Assembly (NCBI RefSeq): GCF_002095395.1
Contig: NZ_MJEI01000096.1
Location: 62,001-126,000, forward strand
From: Williamsia sp. 1135
Lineage (GTDB): Bacteria; Actinomycetota; Actinomycetes; Mycobacteriales; Mycobacteriaceae
Length of the DNA stretch: 64,000 nt
Reading direction: 5' to 3'
Below, piece by piece: positions 40,724-50,358 of the stretch (the stretch's first letter is position 1; every line of letters starts with the position of its first letter). Under the pieces are notes generated by a model. It did not search any database, was not told the origin of the DNA, and saw only the letters and a list, made by a program, of their open reading frames with translations. Made by a program: the position numbers and the translations under genes.

Positions 40724-43501
40724 GTGCCTGACGCTGCCGATGGGGGAGCCGATCTCCGATCGGGGGGTCGGGCAGCCGATCTCCGATCGGGTGCGGATCC
40801 GTTCGGGATCAACGAGATCCGGGATTCGACCCTGCAATCCTGGCTCACCTCGCCGACCCGGCTGCGTGAAGACGTCGCAGCTGAGTCCGACCTCGTCGGG
40901 GTCGGGTACCGCGATCGGCTCCTCACCGAATTGGTGGCGAATGCCGCCGATGCGGCGACGGCCGCGGGGGTCTCCGGTGTGGTGAAGGTCTGGCTCGACG
41001 GCGCAGACCTGCACGTCGCGAACACGGGAAGTCCGCTCGACGCAGGCGGGGCCGCCGCGCTGACCGCGTTGCGTTCGTCGAACAAGACCGGCTCCGGGTT
41101 GGTGGGGCGCTTCGGGGTAGGGTTCACCGCCGTCGCCGCAGTGACCCGTCACGTCCAGATCCGTTCGCGCAGTGGGTCGATCGAGTTCTCCGCCGAACGC
41201 ACACGCACTGAATTGGCGGCGCATGGGATCGAGGCCGAGGAGGTCCCGACCCTGCGGCTCGCCTGGCCGGTCGATCTCGCGCCTGCGGCCGGTTTCGACA
41301 CCGAGGTGGTACTGCGCCTGGAACCCCACGTCGACACCGCGGTGATGATGCGGGAGTTCGCCGCGGAGGCCGTCGAGCTGTTGCTGGAATTGCCTGCGGT
41401 CGAGACGATTTCGGTAGCCGATCACCTGTTCACCCGGGAGCGCGCCGATTCGGTGGTGTCGGTGGGGTCGCAGAGGTGGCTGGAATATTCGGCTCCCCAT
41501 GCCCGCTGGCTGTTGCCGATGACGGGCGACTGGCTGGTGACCCGGCAGCGTGACGTGCTCCGCGCCCCGACGAGGACGGACGTAGAACTCACGGTCCCGG
41601 CGATCTGTATCGCCGACGTGCGTCTGACCGCTGACCGTCGTGGCTTGCATCCCGATGCTGACATAGCCACCGCGGCAATCGGATACGCGGACTTTGCCGC
41701 ATCCCTGCCCATCGACCAGCGGGCGATACTCGTTCCGGAACCGGGGTTCGCCGCGAGCCGTACCGATGAGCGTCTGCGCGGCGCTCTGATCGATGAGTTG
41801 TCCTCGCGTCCGTGGCTTCCGGGCGCCGGCGGCGACGACCTGATCCCGGAGCGCGCCGAGGTGCTCCTCGACCTGACATCCGGTTTGGCGGAACTCCTCG
41901 GCGAGATCATCACCACGCTGGTCCACCCCGACCTGTCCGACCGCAGTGCCGTCACCCGGCTGCGTTCGGTGGGCGTGACCGAGATCGGTCTGGCAGATAT
42001 AGCGTCGCGGCTCACCGGTATCGACCGCGAACCTCGTTGGTGGGGAAAGCTGTACACCGAGCTGTCGGTGGTCGCCCAGGGGCAGGTCGACGAACTCGGC
42101 GCCTTGCCGGTGCCGTTGACCGATGGCCGGACATTGCCCGGCGCGCGTGGCACGGTACTGCCTCCGCCGCAGTCCGACGACCCGGACACCGATGTCGTCG
42201 CGCCGTCGTGGCTGCCCACCGTGCATCCGCAGGCGGCCCATGAGCTGCTCGGACGCCTGGGTGCCCGGCAACTGTCGGTGTCGGAGATGCTGTCTGATCC
42301 GGCGCTGCGCGGCGAGATCGAGTCCGACCCGGAGGGTGATGACCTGGCCCGTAGCGTGCTGGGTCTGCTGCGCACCGCACCGGACGCGTCGGTACCGGCC
42401 TGGCTCGGACAGCTGCTGTTGCCGACCACGGACGGCGACGAGCGTCCGGCGGACGAGCTGCTGCTGCCGAACAGCCCGCTGGCGTCGGTCCTGATCGACG
42501 ATTCGCCGTTCGGCGTCGTCGACCCGGACTGGGTCGAAACGTATGGTGCAGAGGCCTTTCGCGCGCTCGGGGTGGGATGGGGGTTCACCGTCACCCATGA
42601 GGATTACCCGACCGGCCCCGACCACGATCTTGCCGACGAAGCACGGTGGTGGGACACGATCGGCGATCCGCCGCAGACGTTTTCGGCAGTTCGCGACCTC
42701 GACCTCGTCGACCAGGGCCGGTGGCCGCAGGCTCTGAGCCTGCTCGCGGAATCTCCGGACTGTGCAGCGTTGCTGACCGATCGCCGCGGTTACACGGCCT
42801 GGTGGCTTCGCCACTACGCGGAGATCGACGACGCGCCACTGGGGCACTGGCGGGCTCCGAGCGACGACACCATGGCGGGGCTGTTGGATCCGTTGGATCA
42901 TCCGCACGCGGATGAGCTGTCCGGGGCTCTGGGCGCGGCCGACGTCGAGGACACCGATCAGGCGTTGATGCTCTTGACCCACCTGGCCGATGCCGACCGG
43001 TCGATCAGCCCGTCGGTGGCTGCCATCGCCCACACCACACTCGCGGTGGCGCTCCGGGACGGGCGAATCGACCTCGGACGGATCGACCCCCCGAGCGGGC
43101 TGCGCACCCTCGCCGGATCTGTCGCAGACGACGCGGTGGTGTTGGACGTGCCCTGGCTCGCCGCGGCACTCGACCCCGCCGTCGTGGTCGCGTTGGCACC
43201 ACCGGGGTTTTCCCTGGCGACGCAACTGGCCGACCTGTTGGACATCCCGACGGCCACCGAGCAGTACTCCGGTGGTCCCACGGAGCCGGGGGAGGCCACG
43301 ACCTGGCAGGCGCACCCGCAGGCACTGAGGTCGGCCCTGATCCAGGACAGAGCACTACCCACCGGTCCCATCCGCGTCCACGAGTCGCTGACGATCGAAC
43401 TGCGCCGCGGCGACGAGCGCAGCGAGCACCGGGTTCCCTGGTGGCGTGACGAGCACGGGATGGTCCACGTGGATGCGGGGTTCGATGTCCTCGGTGGCTG
43501 A
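40724..43501 (+). CDS. Large GHKL-ATPase protein (sacsin/Hsp90-like N-terminal domain)
   Basis: A 925-residue protein. Residues 50-200 form a GHKL-type ATPase: ELVANAADAATAAG (N box with E and N), a DGADLHVANTGSPLD loop, and GSGLVGRFGVGFTAV (G2 box). The remaining 700 residues are rich in Leu, Asp and Pro, without known motifs, ending in a small beta region with HRVPWWRDEHGMVHVDAGF. The family is conserved in actinobacteria and annotated as sacsin-N or molecular-chaperone-like; no function is proven. A 27-bp direct repeat lies in its first codons. It starts 5 nt after DUF3027 and overlaps the PAP2 gene by 17 nt. Confidence 0.78.
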   Translation: MPDAADGGADLRSGGRAADLRSGADPFGINEIRDSTLQSWLTSPTRLREDVAAESDLVGVGYRDRLLTELVANAADAATAAGVSGVVKVWLDGADLHVANTGSPLDAGGAAALTALRSSNKTGSGLVGRFGVGFTAVAAVTRHVQIRSRSGSIEFSAERTRTELAAHGIEAEEVPTLRLAWPVDLAPAAGFDTEVVLRLEPHVDTAVMMREFAAEAVELLLELPAVETISVADHLFTRERADSVVSVGSQRWLEYSAPHARWLLPMTGDWLVTRQRDVLRAPTRTDVELTVPAICIADVRLTADRRGLHPDADIATAAIGYADFAASLPIDQRAILVPEPGFAASRTDERLRGALIDELSSRPWLPGAGGDDLIPERAEVLLDLTSGLAELLGEIITTLVHPDLSDRSAVTRLRSVGVTEIGLADIASRLTGIDREPRWWGKLYTELSVVAQGQVDELGALPVPLTDGRTLPGARGTVLPPPQSDDPDTDVVAPSWLPTVHPQAAHELLGRLGARQLSVSEMLSDPALRGEIESDPEGDDLARSVLGLLRTAPDASVPAWLGQLLLPTTDGDERPADELLLPNSPLASVLIDDSPFGVVDPDWVETYGAEAFRALGVGWGFTVTHEDYPTGPDHDLADEARWWDTIGDPPQTFSAVRDLDLVDQGRWPQALSLLAESPDCAALLTDRRGYTAWWLRHYAEIDDAPLGHWRAPSDDTMAGLLDPLDHPHADELSGALGAADVEDTDQALMLLTHLADADRSISPSVAAIAHTTLAVALRDGRIDLGRIDPPSGLRTLAGSVADDAVVLDVPWLAAALDPAVVVALAPPGFSLATQLADLLDIPTATEQYSGGPTEPGEATTWQAHPQALRSALIQDRALPTGPIRVHESLTIELRRGDERSEHRVPWWRDEHGMVHVDAGFDVLGG
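40748..40791 (+). repeat. Two-copy 27-bp direct repeat in the 5' end of the GHKL gene
   Basis: GCCGATCTCCGATCGGG occurs at 40748-40764 and 40775-40791, encoding a duplicated ADLRSG segment. Each copy also contains the palindrome CCGATCTCCGATCGG. Confidence 0.75.
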
Positions 43502-44150
43502 GGTCGTCGAGACCGACACGGTGTTCGGGCCCGATCAAGCGGTCCTGGATTGGCTGGTCGATCACCGGACCGGCTTCTGGGATTCGGCGATGAAAGCGGT
43601 CACGGTCCTGGGGAACACCGGGGTGCTCACGATGATCGCCGCCCTCGTGGCCGTGGTTCTCGCGAGCAAAAGGCAGTGGAGGCCGGCGATACTGGTCTCG
43701 GTCGGCTCGCTGGTGGGGTCGCTCGTCATGTTCGGGCTCAAACAGCTCATCGCACGGCCGAGGCCACCGATCCCGGAGCGGATGGTCGAGCTGTCGAGCT
43801 ACTCGTTCCCGTCAGGGCACGCGATGACGTCCACCGTTGTCTATGGGTCCATCGCGGTCTCGGCCTACTGGTGCAGCGATTGGGTTCGCGCGCACCGTTG
43901 GGTATTGGTGGCTGCGCCGGTGCTGGCCATCGCCATCGGGATTTCCCGGGTCTACCTGGGTGCACACTGGATGACCGACGTGCTGGCGGGTTGGGCCTTC
44001 GGATCGATCTATCTCGCGTTGGCGGCGTTCCTGGTGCTCAGGACAGACCCTGCTGGGCCGCCCGGCTCCCGCGGCGGACCGCCCACTTCTGCAGGGACAC
44101 CACGAAACAGCCGAACAAACCAACTCCGAGGCCGACCAGACAAATCGTGA
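43485..44150 (+). CDS. PAP2-family membrane phosphatase
   Basis: A 221-residue protein with six membrane helices and the three lipid-phosphatase motifs KQLIARPRP, SYSFPSGHAMTS and SRVYLGAHWMTD. It is expected to dephosphorylate undecaprenyl pyrophosphate or another lipid phosphate at the outer face of the membrane. ATG 43485 overlaps the GHKL gene by 17 nt. Its last 113 bp run antisense to the DUF2530 gene. Confidence 0.85.
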   Translation: MSSVAEVVETDTVFGPDQAVLDWLVDHRTGFWDSAMKAVTVLGNTGVLTMIAALVAVVLASKRQWRPAILVSVGSLVGSLVMFGLKQLIARPRPPIPERMVELSSYSFPSGHAMTSTVVYGSIAVSAYWCSDWVRAHRWVLVAAPVLAIAIGISRVYLGAHWMTDVLAGWAFGSIYLALAAFLVLRTDPAGPPGSRGGPPTSAGTPRNSRTNQLRGRPDKS

Positions 44151-44280
44151 GCGTGTTGTCGGTCCCGAGGCCCCAGCCTGCGACGACAACAGTGGCGATC
44201 AACCACCCGAGCATGCCGACGATGATGACCGGCGCGGGGGCGGTCAGCTTGTGTGGCAATTCGGGGATGTGGCCAGCCAT
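44038..44280 (-). CDS. DUF2530 small membrane protein (Rv0879c-like)
   Basis: An 80-residue protein: HIPELPHKLTAPAPVIIVGMLGWLIATVVVAG and LTICLVGLGVGLFGCFVVSLQKWAVRRGS, two membrane helices, the DUF2530 pattern. ATG 44280 has TAGTCT 7 nt upstream. The gene overlaps the 3' end of the PAP2 gene tail to tail by 113 bp; the PAP2 residues there are low-complexity, so the DUF2530 strand looks the more constrained one. Confidence 0.75.
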   Translation of the reverse strand: MAGHIPELPHKLTAPAPVIIVGMLGWLIATVVVAGWGLGTDNTLTICLVGLGVGLFGCFVVSLQKWAVRRGSRAAQQGLS

Positions 44281-44502
44281 GACCATCAGACTAATTCGAA
44301 TTGCGCGGACAGTGCGTCCGGGCCTTGGAAGTACATCATTTCGGAAAAACTGCACATAGTTTTGCCTGCGAAGAATCCGGTGTGCGCAGGCACAGAGGTG
44401 ATCGCCCGTGACACTAAGTTAACCGTAATTCACTGGTGGGTCGAACAAATGAACATCACCCGTTTGGCATGTATTTTCTGAAAGCTGACTTATCCTGGCT
44501 GC

Positions 44503-44934
44503 GTGGACCAGAATGACGAAAAGCTCGCGAGTGACTTGGCGTTGGCCGTGGTCCGACTGACGAGGCATCTGCGAGGCCGCAGAAATGCGTCGCCGGTGTC
44601 GCTCACGCAACTGTCGGCGTTGTCGACCCTGCGGAGAGAGGGGCCGATGACCCCGGGCGCGATCGCCGCCCGCGAGCGCGTGCAGCCCCCGTCGATGACC
44701 AGGGTGATCGCATCACTGGCGGACCTGGGGCTGGTGAAGCGTGATCCGCACCCCACCGATGGCAGGCAGGTGATCGTCACCCTGTCCCCGACGGGTGATG
44801 CCGTCGTGGTCGATGAGGCGAACGCTCGTGAAGAATGGCTGCGCGCCCAGCTCAAGCGCCTCGACGACGATCAGCTCGCCACCTTGCGCAACGCAGTCGG
44901 CATCATCGAATCCATCGTCGCCGAAAGCGACTGA
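44503..44934 (+). CDS. MarR-family transcriptional regulator (Rv0880-like)
   Basis: A 143-residue protein with the MarR winged helix: VSLTQLSALSTLRREGPMTPGAIAARERVQPPSMTRVIASLADLGLVKRDPHPTDGRQVIVTLSPTG in short. Rv0880, at this position in M. tuberculosis, is a MarR regulator linked to pH response. TATCCT lies 6 nt before GTG 44503. A degenerate 21-bp repeat pair follows the stop. Confidence 0.85.
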   Translation: MDQNDEKLASDLALAVVRLTRHLRGRRNASPVSLTQLSALSTLRREGPMTPGAIAARERVQPPSMTRVIASLADLGLVKRDPHPTDGRQVIVTLSPTGDAVVVDEANAREEWLRAQLKRLDDDQLATLRNAVGIIESIVAESD

Positions 44935-44943
44935 TCACCCCGC

Positions 44944-44985
44944 GACCGGGCCGAACCGACCGTCGACCGTGCCGAAGCAGTCTGC
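44944..44985 (+). repeat. Degenerate 21-bp repeat pair (family A)
   Basis: GACCGGGCCGAA (44944) and GACCGTGCCGAAGCAG (44965), 21 bp apart, lie between the convergent MarR and Eis-like genes and read in the MarR direction. Confidence 0.65.
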
Positions 44986-44988
44986 GAC

Positions 44989-46215
44989 CTAGAAGAACGT
45001 TCCCGCGTGCGGCTTTTTGTCGGTGCTGAAGGCCTGATCGACCGCGTGCAGGGTGGGGGCATCGGCCGTCCAGAGACGCTCCGCGGCCGCGAAATCAACC
45101 GCCCGGTACCCGCCCAGGTACAGGCTGCCCAGCACCGAGATGTCCATTCGAACGGTCGGGTCGGCGTCGGTTGCGGTCACGGTGGCCTGGCTGTCGGTGA
45201 TCGACACCGCGAACTTGCCGCCTGACTCGCGGTACGTGTCGGAGACCTCGAGGACGAACTCGGTGTCATGGCCGTATTCCCGGAGGGTCAGGGCCTTCTC
45301 GACGTCGAGGATCCGCAGCCACATGCTGTCGCGGATTGCGGTGACCGCCGGGGCCCGCAGGTCCGTCAGCTTCAACGGCAGCGGGTCGTCGACCGGCGTG
45401 GTGGCGGTGATGGCCGGGATCAGGTCGAGTCCGACAAGCACGCGCCACAGGTCTGTGTGCGCCTCATCGGTGACTGCGAAGATCTCGTAAACCTCTGCGA
45501 TAGAGGTATTTTCGGTCTCATGGTGGATTCGGTAGCTCGCGTACCCGTCGGCGTGCAGCAGGTAGTGCAGACCGCTGCGACCGTTCCGCAGCATCGGCCG
45601 GTCGGCGAAGATCATGTTCCACCACACCGGAGCTCGCATGATGGCTCCGGGTCTGGTCGAGACCCACCGGTTGTGGAGCTCGGGTACGCGGTCGCGAATC
45701 TGATCGGGCTCGCCGAACCGCACGCGGGAATCGGCAGGCGCCGGCGCGCGGAACTCGGCCCGGCGCAGATCAACTCGCCAGGAATGCTCGAATGAGGCAG
45801 GGCCGTAACCGAAGCGTTCGTAGATGGTGCCCTCGGATGCGGTGAGGATGGAGAAGACGGACTCCTCCTGCTCCCACTGCTCGAAGAGCTCGGTGATCAT
45901 CATCCGCAGGATGCCGCGCCTGCGATGGGTCGACGCCACCGACACCCAGGACAGCCCGGGCAGACTCGCGCGGTACCCGCCCGGCACCGACATCACCATC
46001 CGGTAGAACATCGCGATGCCGACCAGAACCGGACGGTCGGGGTCGACGTTGTCGTGTACCACCACGACGTCGCCGTCGTCGACTTTGGAGCGGATGTCTG
46101 CCAGCGCCTCGTCGTCGAGGGGTTCGATGAAGGCGAACGCCCGGGCGTCGGCGGTCGCGATGTCTTGCCAGTCCGAATCGATTGCGCGACGAAGAGTCAG
46201 GTTCCCGTTGCTCAC
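44989..46215 (-). CDS. Eis-like GNAT acetyltransferase
   Basis: A 408-residue protein with the tripartite Eis layout: N-terminal GNAT domain (VSVASTHRRRGILRMMITELFEQWEQ, acetyl-CoA loop), a second degenerate GNAT domain, and a C-terminal SCP2-like domain ending in Phe-Phe. The free C-terminal carboxylate acts as general base in Eis. Family members acetylate aminoglycosides or protein lysines at several positions. The substrate here is unknown. The start is a GTG. Confidence 0.82.
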   Translation of the reverse strand: MSNGNLTLRRAIDSDWQDIATADARAFAFIEPLDDEALADIRSKVDDGDVVVVHDNVDPDRPVLVGIAMFYRMVMSVPGGYRASLPGLSWVSVASTHRRRGILRMMITELFEQWEQEESVFSILTASEGTIYERFGYGPASFEHSWRVDLRRAEFRAPAPADSRVRFGEPDQIRDRVPELHNRWVSTRPGAIMRAPVWWNMIFADRPMLRNGRSGLHYLLHADGYASYRIHHETENTSIAEVYEIFAVTDEAHTDLWRVLVGLDLIPAITATTPVDDPLPLKLTDLRAPAVTAIRDSMWLRILDVEKALTLREYGHDTEFVLEVSDTYRESGGKFAVSITDSQATVTATDADPTVRMDISVLGSLYLGGYRAVDFAAAERLWTADAPTLHAVDQAFSTDKKPHAGTFF

Positions 46216-46256
46216 CCATCCAACTTGTCACACCCGACGTCGGGCAGACTAGCCGG

Positions 46257-47120
46257 ATGCCCGGATCGCAACCTTCCCGCGCCGACGCCCCACCCGATCT
46301 CGCGGTGACCGTGGTCGATATCGACGACCCGGCGGACCCGCGGGTCGACGACTTCCGGGATCTGAACTCCGTCGATCGGCGCCCTGATCTGCCGATCCTG
46401 CCCGGCGGTAGCCCCGGGAAGGGGCTGGTGATCGCCGAGGGAGTGCTGGTGGCCGAGCGGATGGTCGCCTCGCGCTTCGCGACACACGCTTTCCTCGGGG
46501 TCGACAAGAGGCTGCGCGAACTCGGCCCCACCGACCCGACCTTGGCCGGTGTCCCGTTCTATCGCGCGAGCGCCGCGGTGATGGCCGACATCGTCGGGTT
46601 CCATCTCAACCGCGGGGTCCTGGCGGTGGCCCGTCGGCCGGTCCCTCTCGAGGTGCCGGACGTGATCGCGACGGCGCGCACGATCGCCGTGCTCGAAGGC
46701 GTCAACGACCACGAGAACATCGGCAGCATCTTCCGCAACGCTGCCGGCCTCGGTGTCGATGCGGTGATCTTCGGCGGCGCATGTGCCGATCCGCTGTATC
46801 GCCGCTCGGTGCGGGTGTCGATGGGGCATGCGCTGCTCGTCCCGTTCGCGCACGCCGCGAACTGGCCATCAGACCTGGACATCCTGCGCGACAACAACTT
46901 CCGCATCATCTCGATGACACCGGATGCCGCCGCGATCCCTCTGTCCGACGCGGTGGACGCCGAGCGGGTGGCGTTCATGGTGGGCGCAGAAGGGCCGGGA
47001 CTTTCCGAGACCGCAATGCGCGCAGGCGATGTGCGGGCAAGGATCCCGATGGCCCGCGGCACCGATTCGCTCAACGTCGCGACAGCGGCCGCGCTGGCCT
47101 TCTACGAACGAGCGCGTTAG
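46257..47120 (+). CDS. SpoU/TrmH-family RNA 2'-O-methyltransferase (Rv0881-like)
   Basis: A 287-residue SPOUT enzyme with an N-terminal substrate-binding domain and the three SpoU motifs: NDHENIGSIFRNAAGLGV, MVGAEGPGLSE and IPMARGTDSLNVATAAALAF. It transfers methyl from SAM to a ribose in rRNA or tRNA; which site is unknown. Its TAG overlaps the stop (TAA) of the convergent gene. Confidence 0.87.
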   Translation: MPGSQPSRADAPPDLAVTVVDIDDPADPRVDDFRDLNSVDRRPDLPILPGGSPGKGLVIAEGVLVAERMVASRFATHAFLGVDKRLRELGPTDPTLAGVPFYRASAAVMADIVGFHLNRGVLAVARRPVPLEVPDVIATARTIAVLEGVNDHENIGSIFRNAAGLGVDAVIFGGACADPLYRRSVRVSMGHALLVPFAHAANWPSDLDILRDNNFRIISMTPDAAAIPLSDAVDAERVAFMVGAEGPGLSETAMRAGDVRARIPMARGTDSLNVATAAALAFYERAR

Positions 47121-47896
47121 TTCTTGTGGCCGAAGCCGAACCAGCGAGCCACACGTCCGGGAGCGCTGGGCTCTGATTCCTGCGGCGTGCCGGTATTGCC
47201 GGTAGGTGCGGCGGGTGTCGAAAGCCCCAGTTCCACATCGGCTTCCGTCGGCTCGTAGCCCTTCGGGCGGATCGCGAAGCCCGAGACGGTGATGGTGGCC
47301 GGATCGGTGTCGGAGTCTTCGAGCGGCGTGGTGAAGCGAAATCCCAGCCACTCGCGGATTGCCTGTTCGGCGAACTCCTGGGGGTGGAAGGGGAGGGCCT
47401 GTGGATCGGGTTGTGCGCCATCGGCGTAGACCAGTGGATGTTCGCCCGACCAGAACGGACCCTCGAAAACGAAGGGCAGACCGTTGTTTTCGAGGATGTC
47501 GACGGGATTCGCAGAGAACGACCGGCGCAATTCACCGGCGTCCCAGCGGGCGAAAGCGCCCAGTGATGACTCGGGGTCCGTATGCAGCACTATCGTCGAA
47601 TCCGACGGCAGTGCGGCGATCCAGGACTCCGGCAGGGTCGACGGTGTCGTCGAGGCGAGGACGGGGCTCGTCACCACCGTCAGTGCGCCGTAGGTTCCGA
47701 TGAACAGCTGGTCGGTCTCGGGATTTGCGGCCTCTGCCAGCGTGGTTTCGCCGATCGGCACCGCAGTCAGATCTGGGAGCAGTGCGGCAGCGATCGCTCC
47801 GGCCGTTGCCGGGTCGTGGCGCAGGCCCTGCCTGATCTCCGCTGCCGGATCGCTGGAATTGACGAACCAGAGCATGGATGCTGCTTTCGCTGCCAA
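47117..47896 (-). CDS. Conserved actinobacterial protein (DUF6928-like)
   Basis: A 259-residue soluble protein: AAKAASMLWFVNSSDPAAEIRQG, VPIGETTLAEAANPETDQLFIGTYGALTVVTSP, FEGPFWSGEHPL, FHPQEFAEQAIREWLGFRF, then a charged tail ending ARWFGFGHKN. It resembles a family of unknown function in mycolata; the DUF number is tentative. TTG 47896 is preceded by AAAGG at 8 nt. It is followed on the same strand after sepH. Confidence 0.65.
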   Translation of the reverse strand: MAAKAASMLWFVNSSDPAAEIRQGLRHDPATAGAIAAALLPDLTAVPIGETTLAEAANPETDQLFIGTYGALTVVTSPVLASTTPSTLPESWIAALPSDSTIVLHTDPESSLGAFARWDAGELRRSFSANPVDILENNGLPFVFEGPFWSGEHPLVYADGAQPDPQALPFHPQEFAEQAIREWLGFRFTTPLEDSDTDPATITVSGFAIRPKGYEPTEADVELGLSTPAAPTGNTGTPQESEPSAPGRVARWFGFGHKN

Positions 47897-47951
47897 TGCA
47901 AGCCTTTCGTGTGGTCCGACCGATTTTGCGTACCGATCAACTTAACCTGTG

Positions 47952-48977
47952 TCAGGTGTTCCCACTGCTGCGGACCCCGAGAAGTACGTCCTCCCAGGCC
48001 GGGACGGACGGTTTCCGGTTGCCGCGACCGCGTTTGCGGGACGGGGGTGACTTCTCGTCGTGGACCGACGCGTCGCCGGTGTCGTCTGCGGGCGCAGACT
48101 CCTCTGCGGACTCGACGTCCACCTCCACCTCGACCTCGGGCTCGGGTGGTGCCGGGCGCGGAGCCGGCCTGGGCGCATTCCGGCGGGCCTGGGCATCGGT
48201 CACCGTATCGGCGTCGACGGTCACGGCCTCGGTGCCGTCGGATTTCACCGTCAGCCGCGCCGAGCGTGAGACGGGGGAGATCGGTGCCACCTGGGAGGCC
48301 TGCGGAGGGGTGTAGTCGAACGCCAGCTCCGGATGGTCGGAGTCGTCGTCCTCGACCGGCAGCGGTGCGACCGGCTGGACACTCCGCAGTGGCCTGCTGA
48401 TGTCCGGATCGATGAGCTCATCGGCGACCTCGTCGATCGCCTCGACGGTGCCCGAGTTGGAACCCGGCACATATCGCCAGTGGGCCCGGTTCACCGACCG
48501 CCCGACGCGCCAGCTGACCTGGACCACCCATCGGTTGTCCTCGGCCTTCCAGGCGTCCCAGTCGGTGTCGTCGGGGTTGTGTCCTCGCGCCCCGAGTGCT
48601 GCCGAAACGACCTCGGACAGCGTCGAGAGCGCAGGACCGTCGTAGCGCAGGGGATGGGCGGCGGCGGCGAGCTCGGCGGCGCGGGCGCGTTCGAGCAGCA
48701 CGGGGTGGGCGAATCGTTCGATCCGATCCATACCGACGCCGGCAGCCGCAGCGACCTGGGCTACGGAGGCGCCCGCCCGGATTCGTGACTGGATCTCGCG
48801 GGGACGCAACGTGCTTTCCATCTCGATCTCTATCTGACCCATGCGTGTCAGGTCGCCGCGCGCAGCGGCTCGCAATGTGTCGTCAGCAGGGATACGGAAC
48901 TTCTCGCCCGACTCGGTGTCCTGACAGATCACCTTTTTGCCGTCCGGCTCCAGGCCGATGACTCGAAGCTCACGCAT
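47952..48977 (-). CDS. sepH: SepH, FtsZ-interacting cell-division protein (DUF3071)
   Basis: A 341-residue protein beginning RELRVIGLEPDGKKVICQD, with the DUF3071 domain in about residues 1-165 including the helix-turn-helix-like IQSRIRAGASVAQVAAAAGV and WVVQVSWRVGRSVNRAHWRYVPG, and an acidic, Pro/Arg-rich disordered tail ending WEDVLLGVR. SepH stimulates FtsZ assembly in Streptomyces and mycobacteria. ATG 48977 follows GGAGG. Confidence 0.88.
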   Translation of the reverse strand: MRELRVIGLEPDGKKVICQDTESGEKFRIPADDTLRAAARGDLTRMGQIEIEMESTLRPREIQSRIRAGASVAQVAAAAGVGMDRIERFAHPVLLERARAAELAAAAHPLRYDGPALSTLSEVVSAALGARGHNPDDTDWDAWKAEDNRWVVQVSWRVGRSVNRAHWRYVPGSNSGTVEAIDEVADELIDPDISRPLRSVQPVAPLPVEDDDSDHPELAFDYTPPQASQVAPISPVSRSARLTVKSDGTEAVTVDADTVTDAQARRNAPRPAPRPAPPEPEVEVEVDVESAEESAPADDTGDASVHDEKSPPSRKRGRGNRKPSVPAWEDVLLGVRSSGNT

Positions 48978-49123
48978 CTGCTCCTCCTTCACGTCTCGGA
49001 GCCAGCCTCTACATTTGCGTCGGTCTGCATTAGCGTCAGCGTAATGCAGTGTAGTGAAATCGCCTGCCGTGACACGCGGAAAAATGCCAGCTCAGCGGGG
49101 GTCTTCTGCAGCCCGACCGGCGA

Positions 49124-50266
<1,143 letters not shown>

Positions 50267-50286
50267 CTAGAGACCGCCCCCAGACC

Positions 50287-50352
50287 CCGATGATGGTGGG
50301 TTTTGGTGAGCGCGACGTGGGGATTTGCTCGCCAGAACCCACCAAGATCGGG
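50287..50352. repeat. Imperfect palindrome (family B, copy 4)
   Basis: CCCGATGATGGTGGGTTTTG-type left arm and CCAGAACCCACCAAGATCGG right arm form a 26-bp stem with four mismatches; the centre GACGTGGGGATT matches copy 2. Located between the same-strand serC and citA genes. Confidence 0.82.
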
Positions 50353-50358
50353 TTCGGG

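Noticed and set aside
40670-43315. An 881-codon minus-strand ORF opposite the GHKL ATPase gene
   Set aside because: Low-complexity Arg/Gly/Gln composition with no family features, typical of the antisense frame in high-GC DNA; the plus strand has GHKL motifs.
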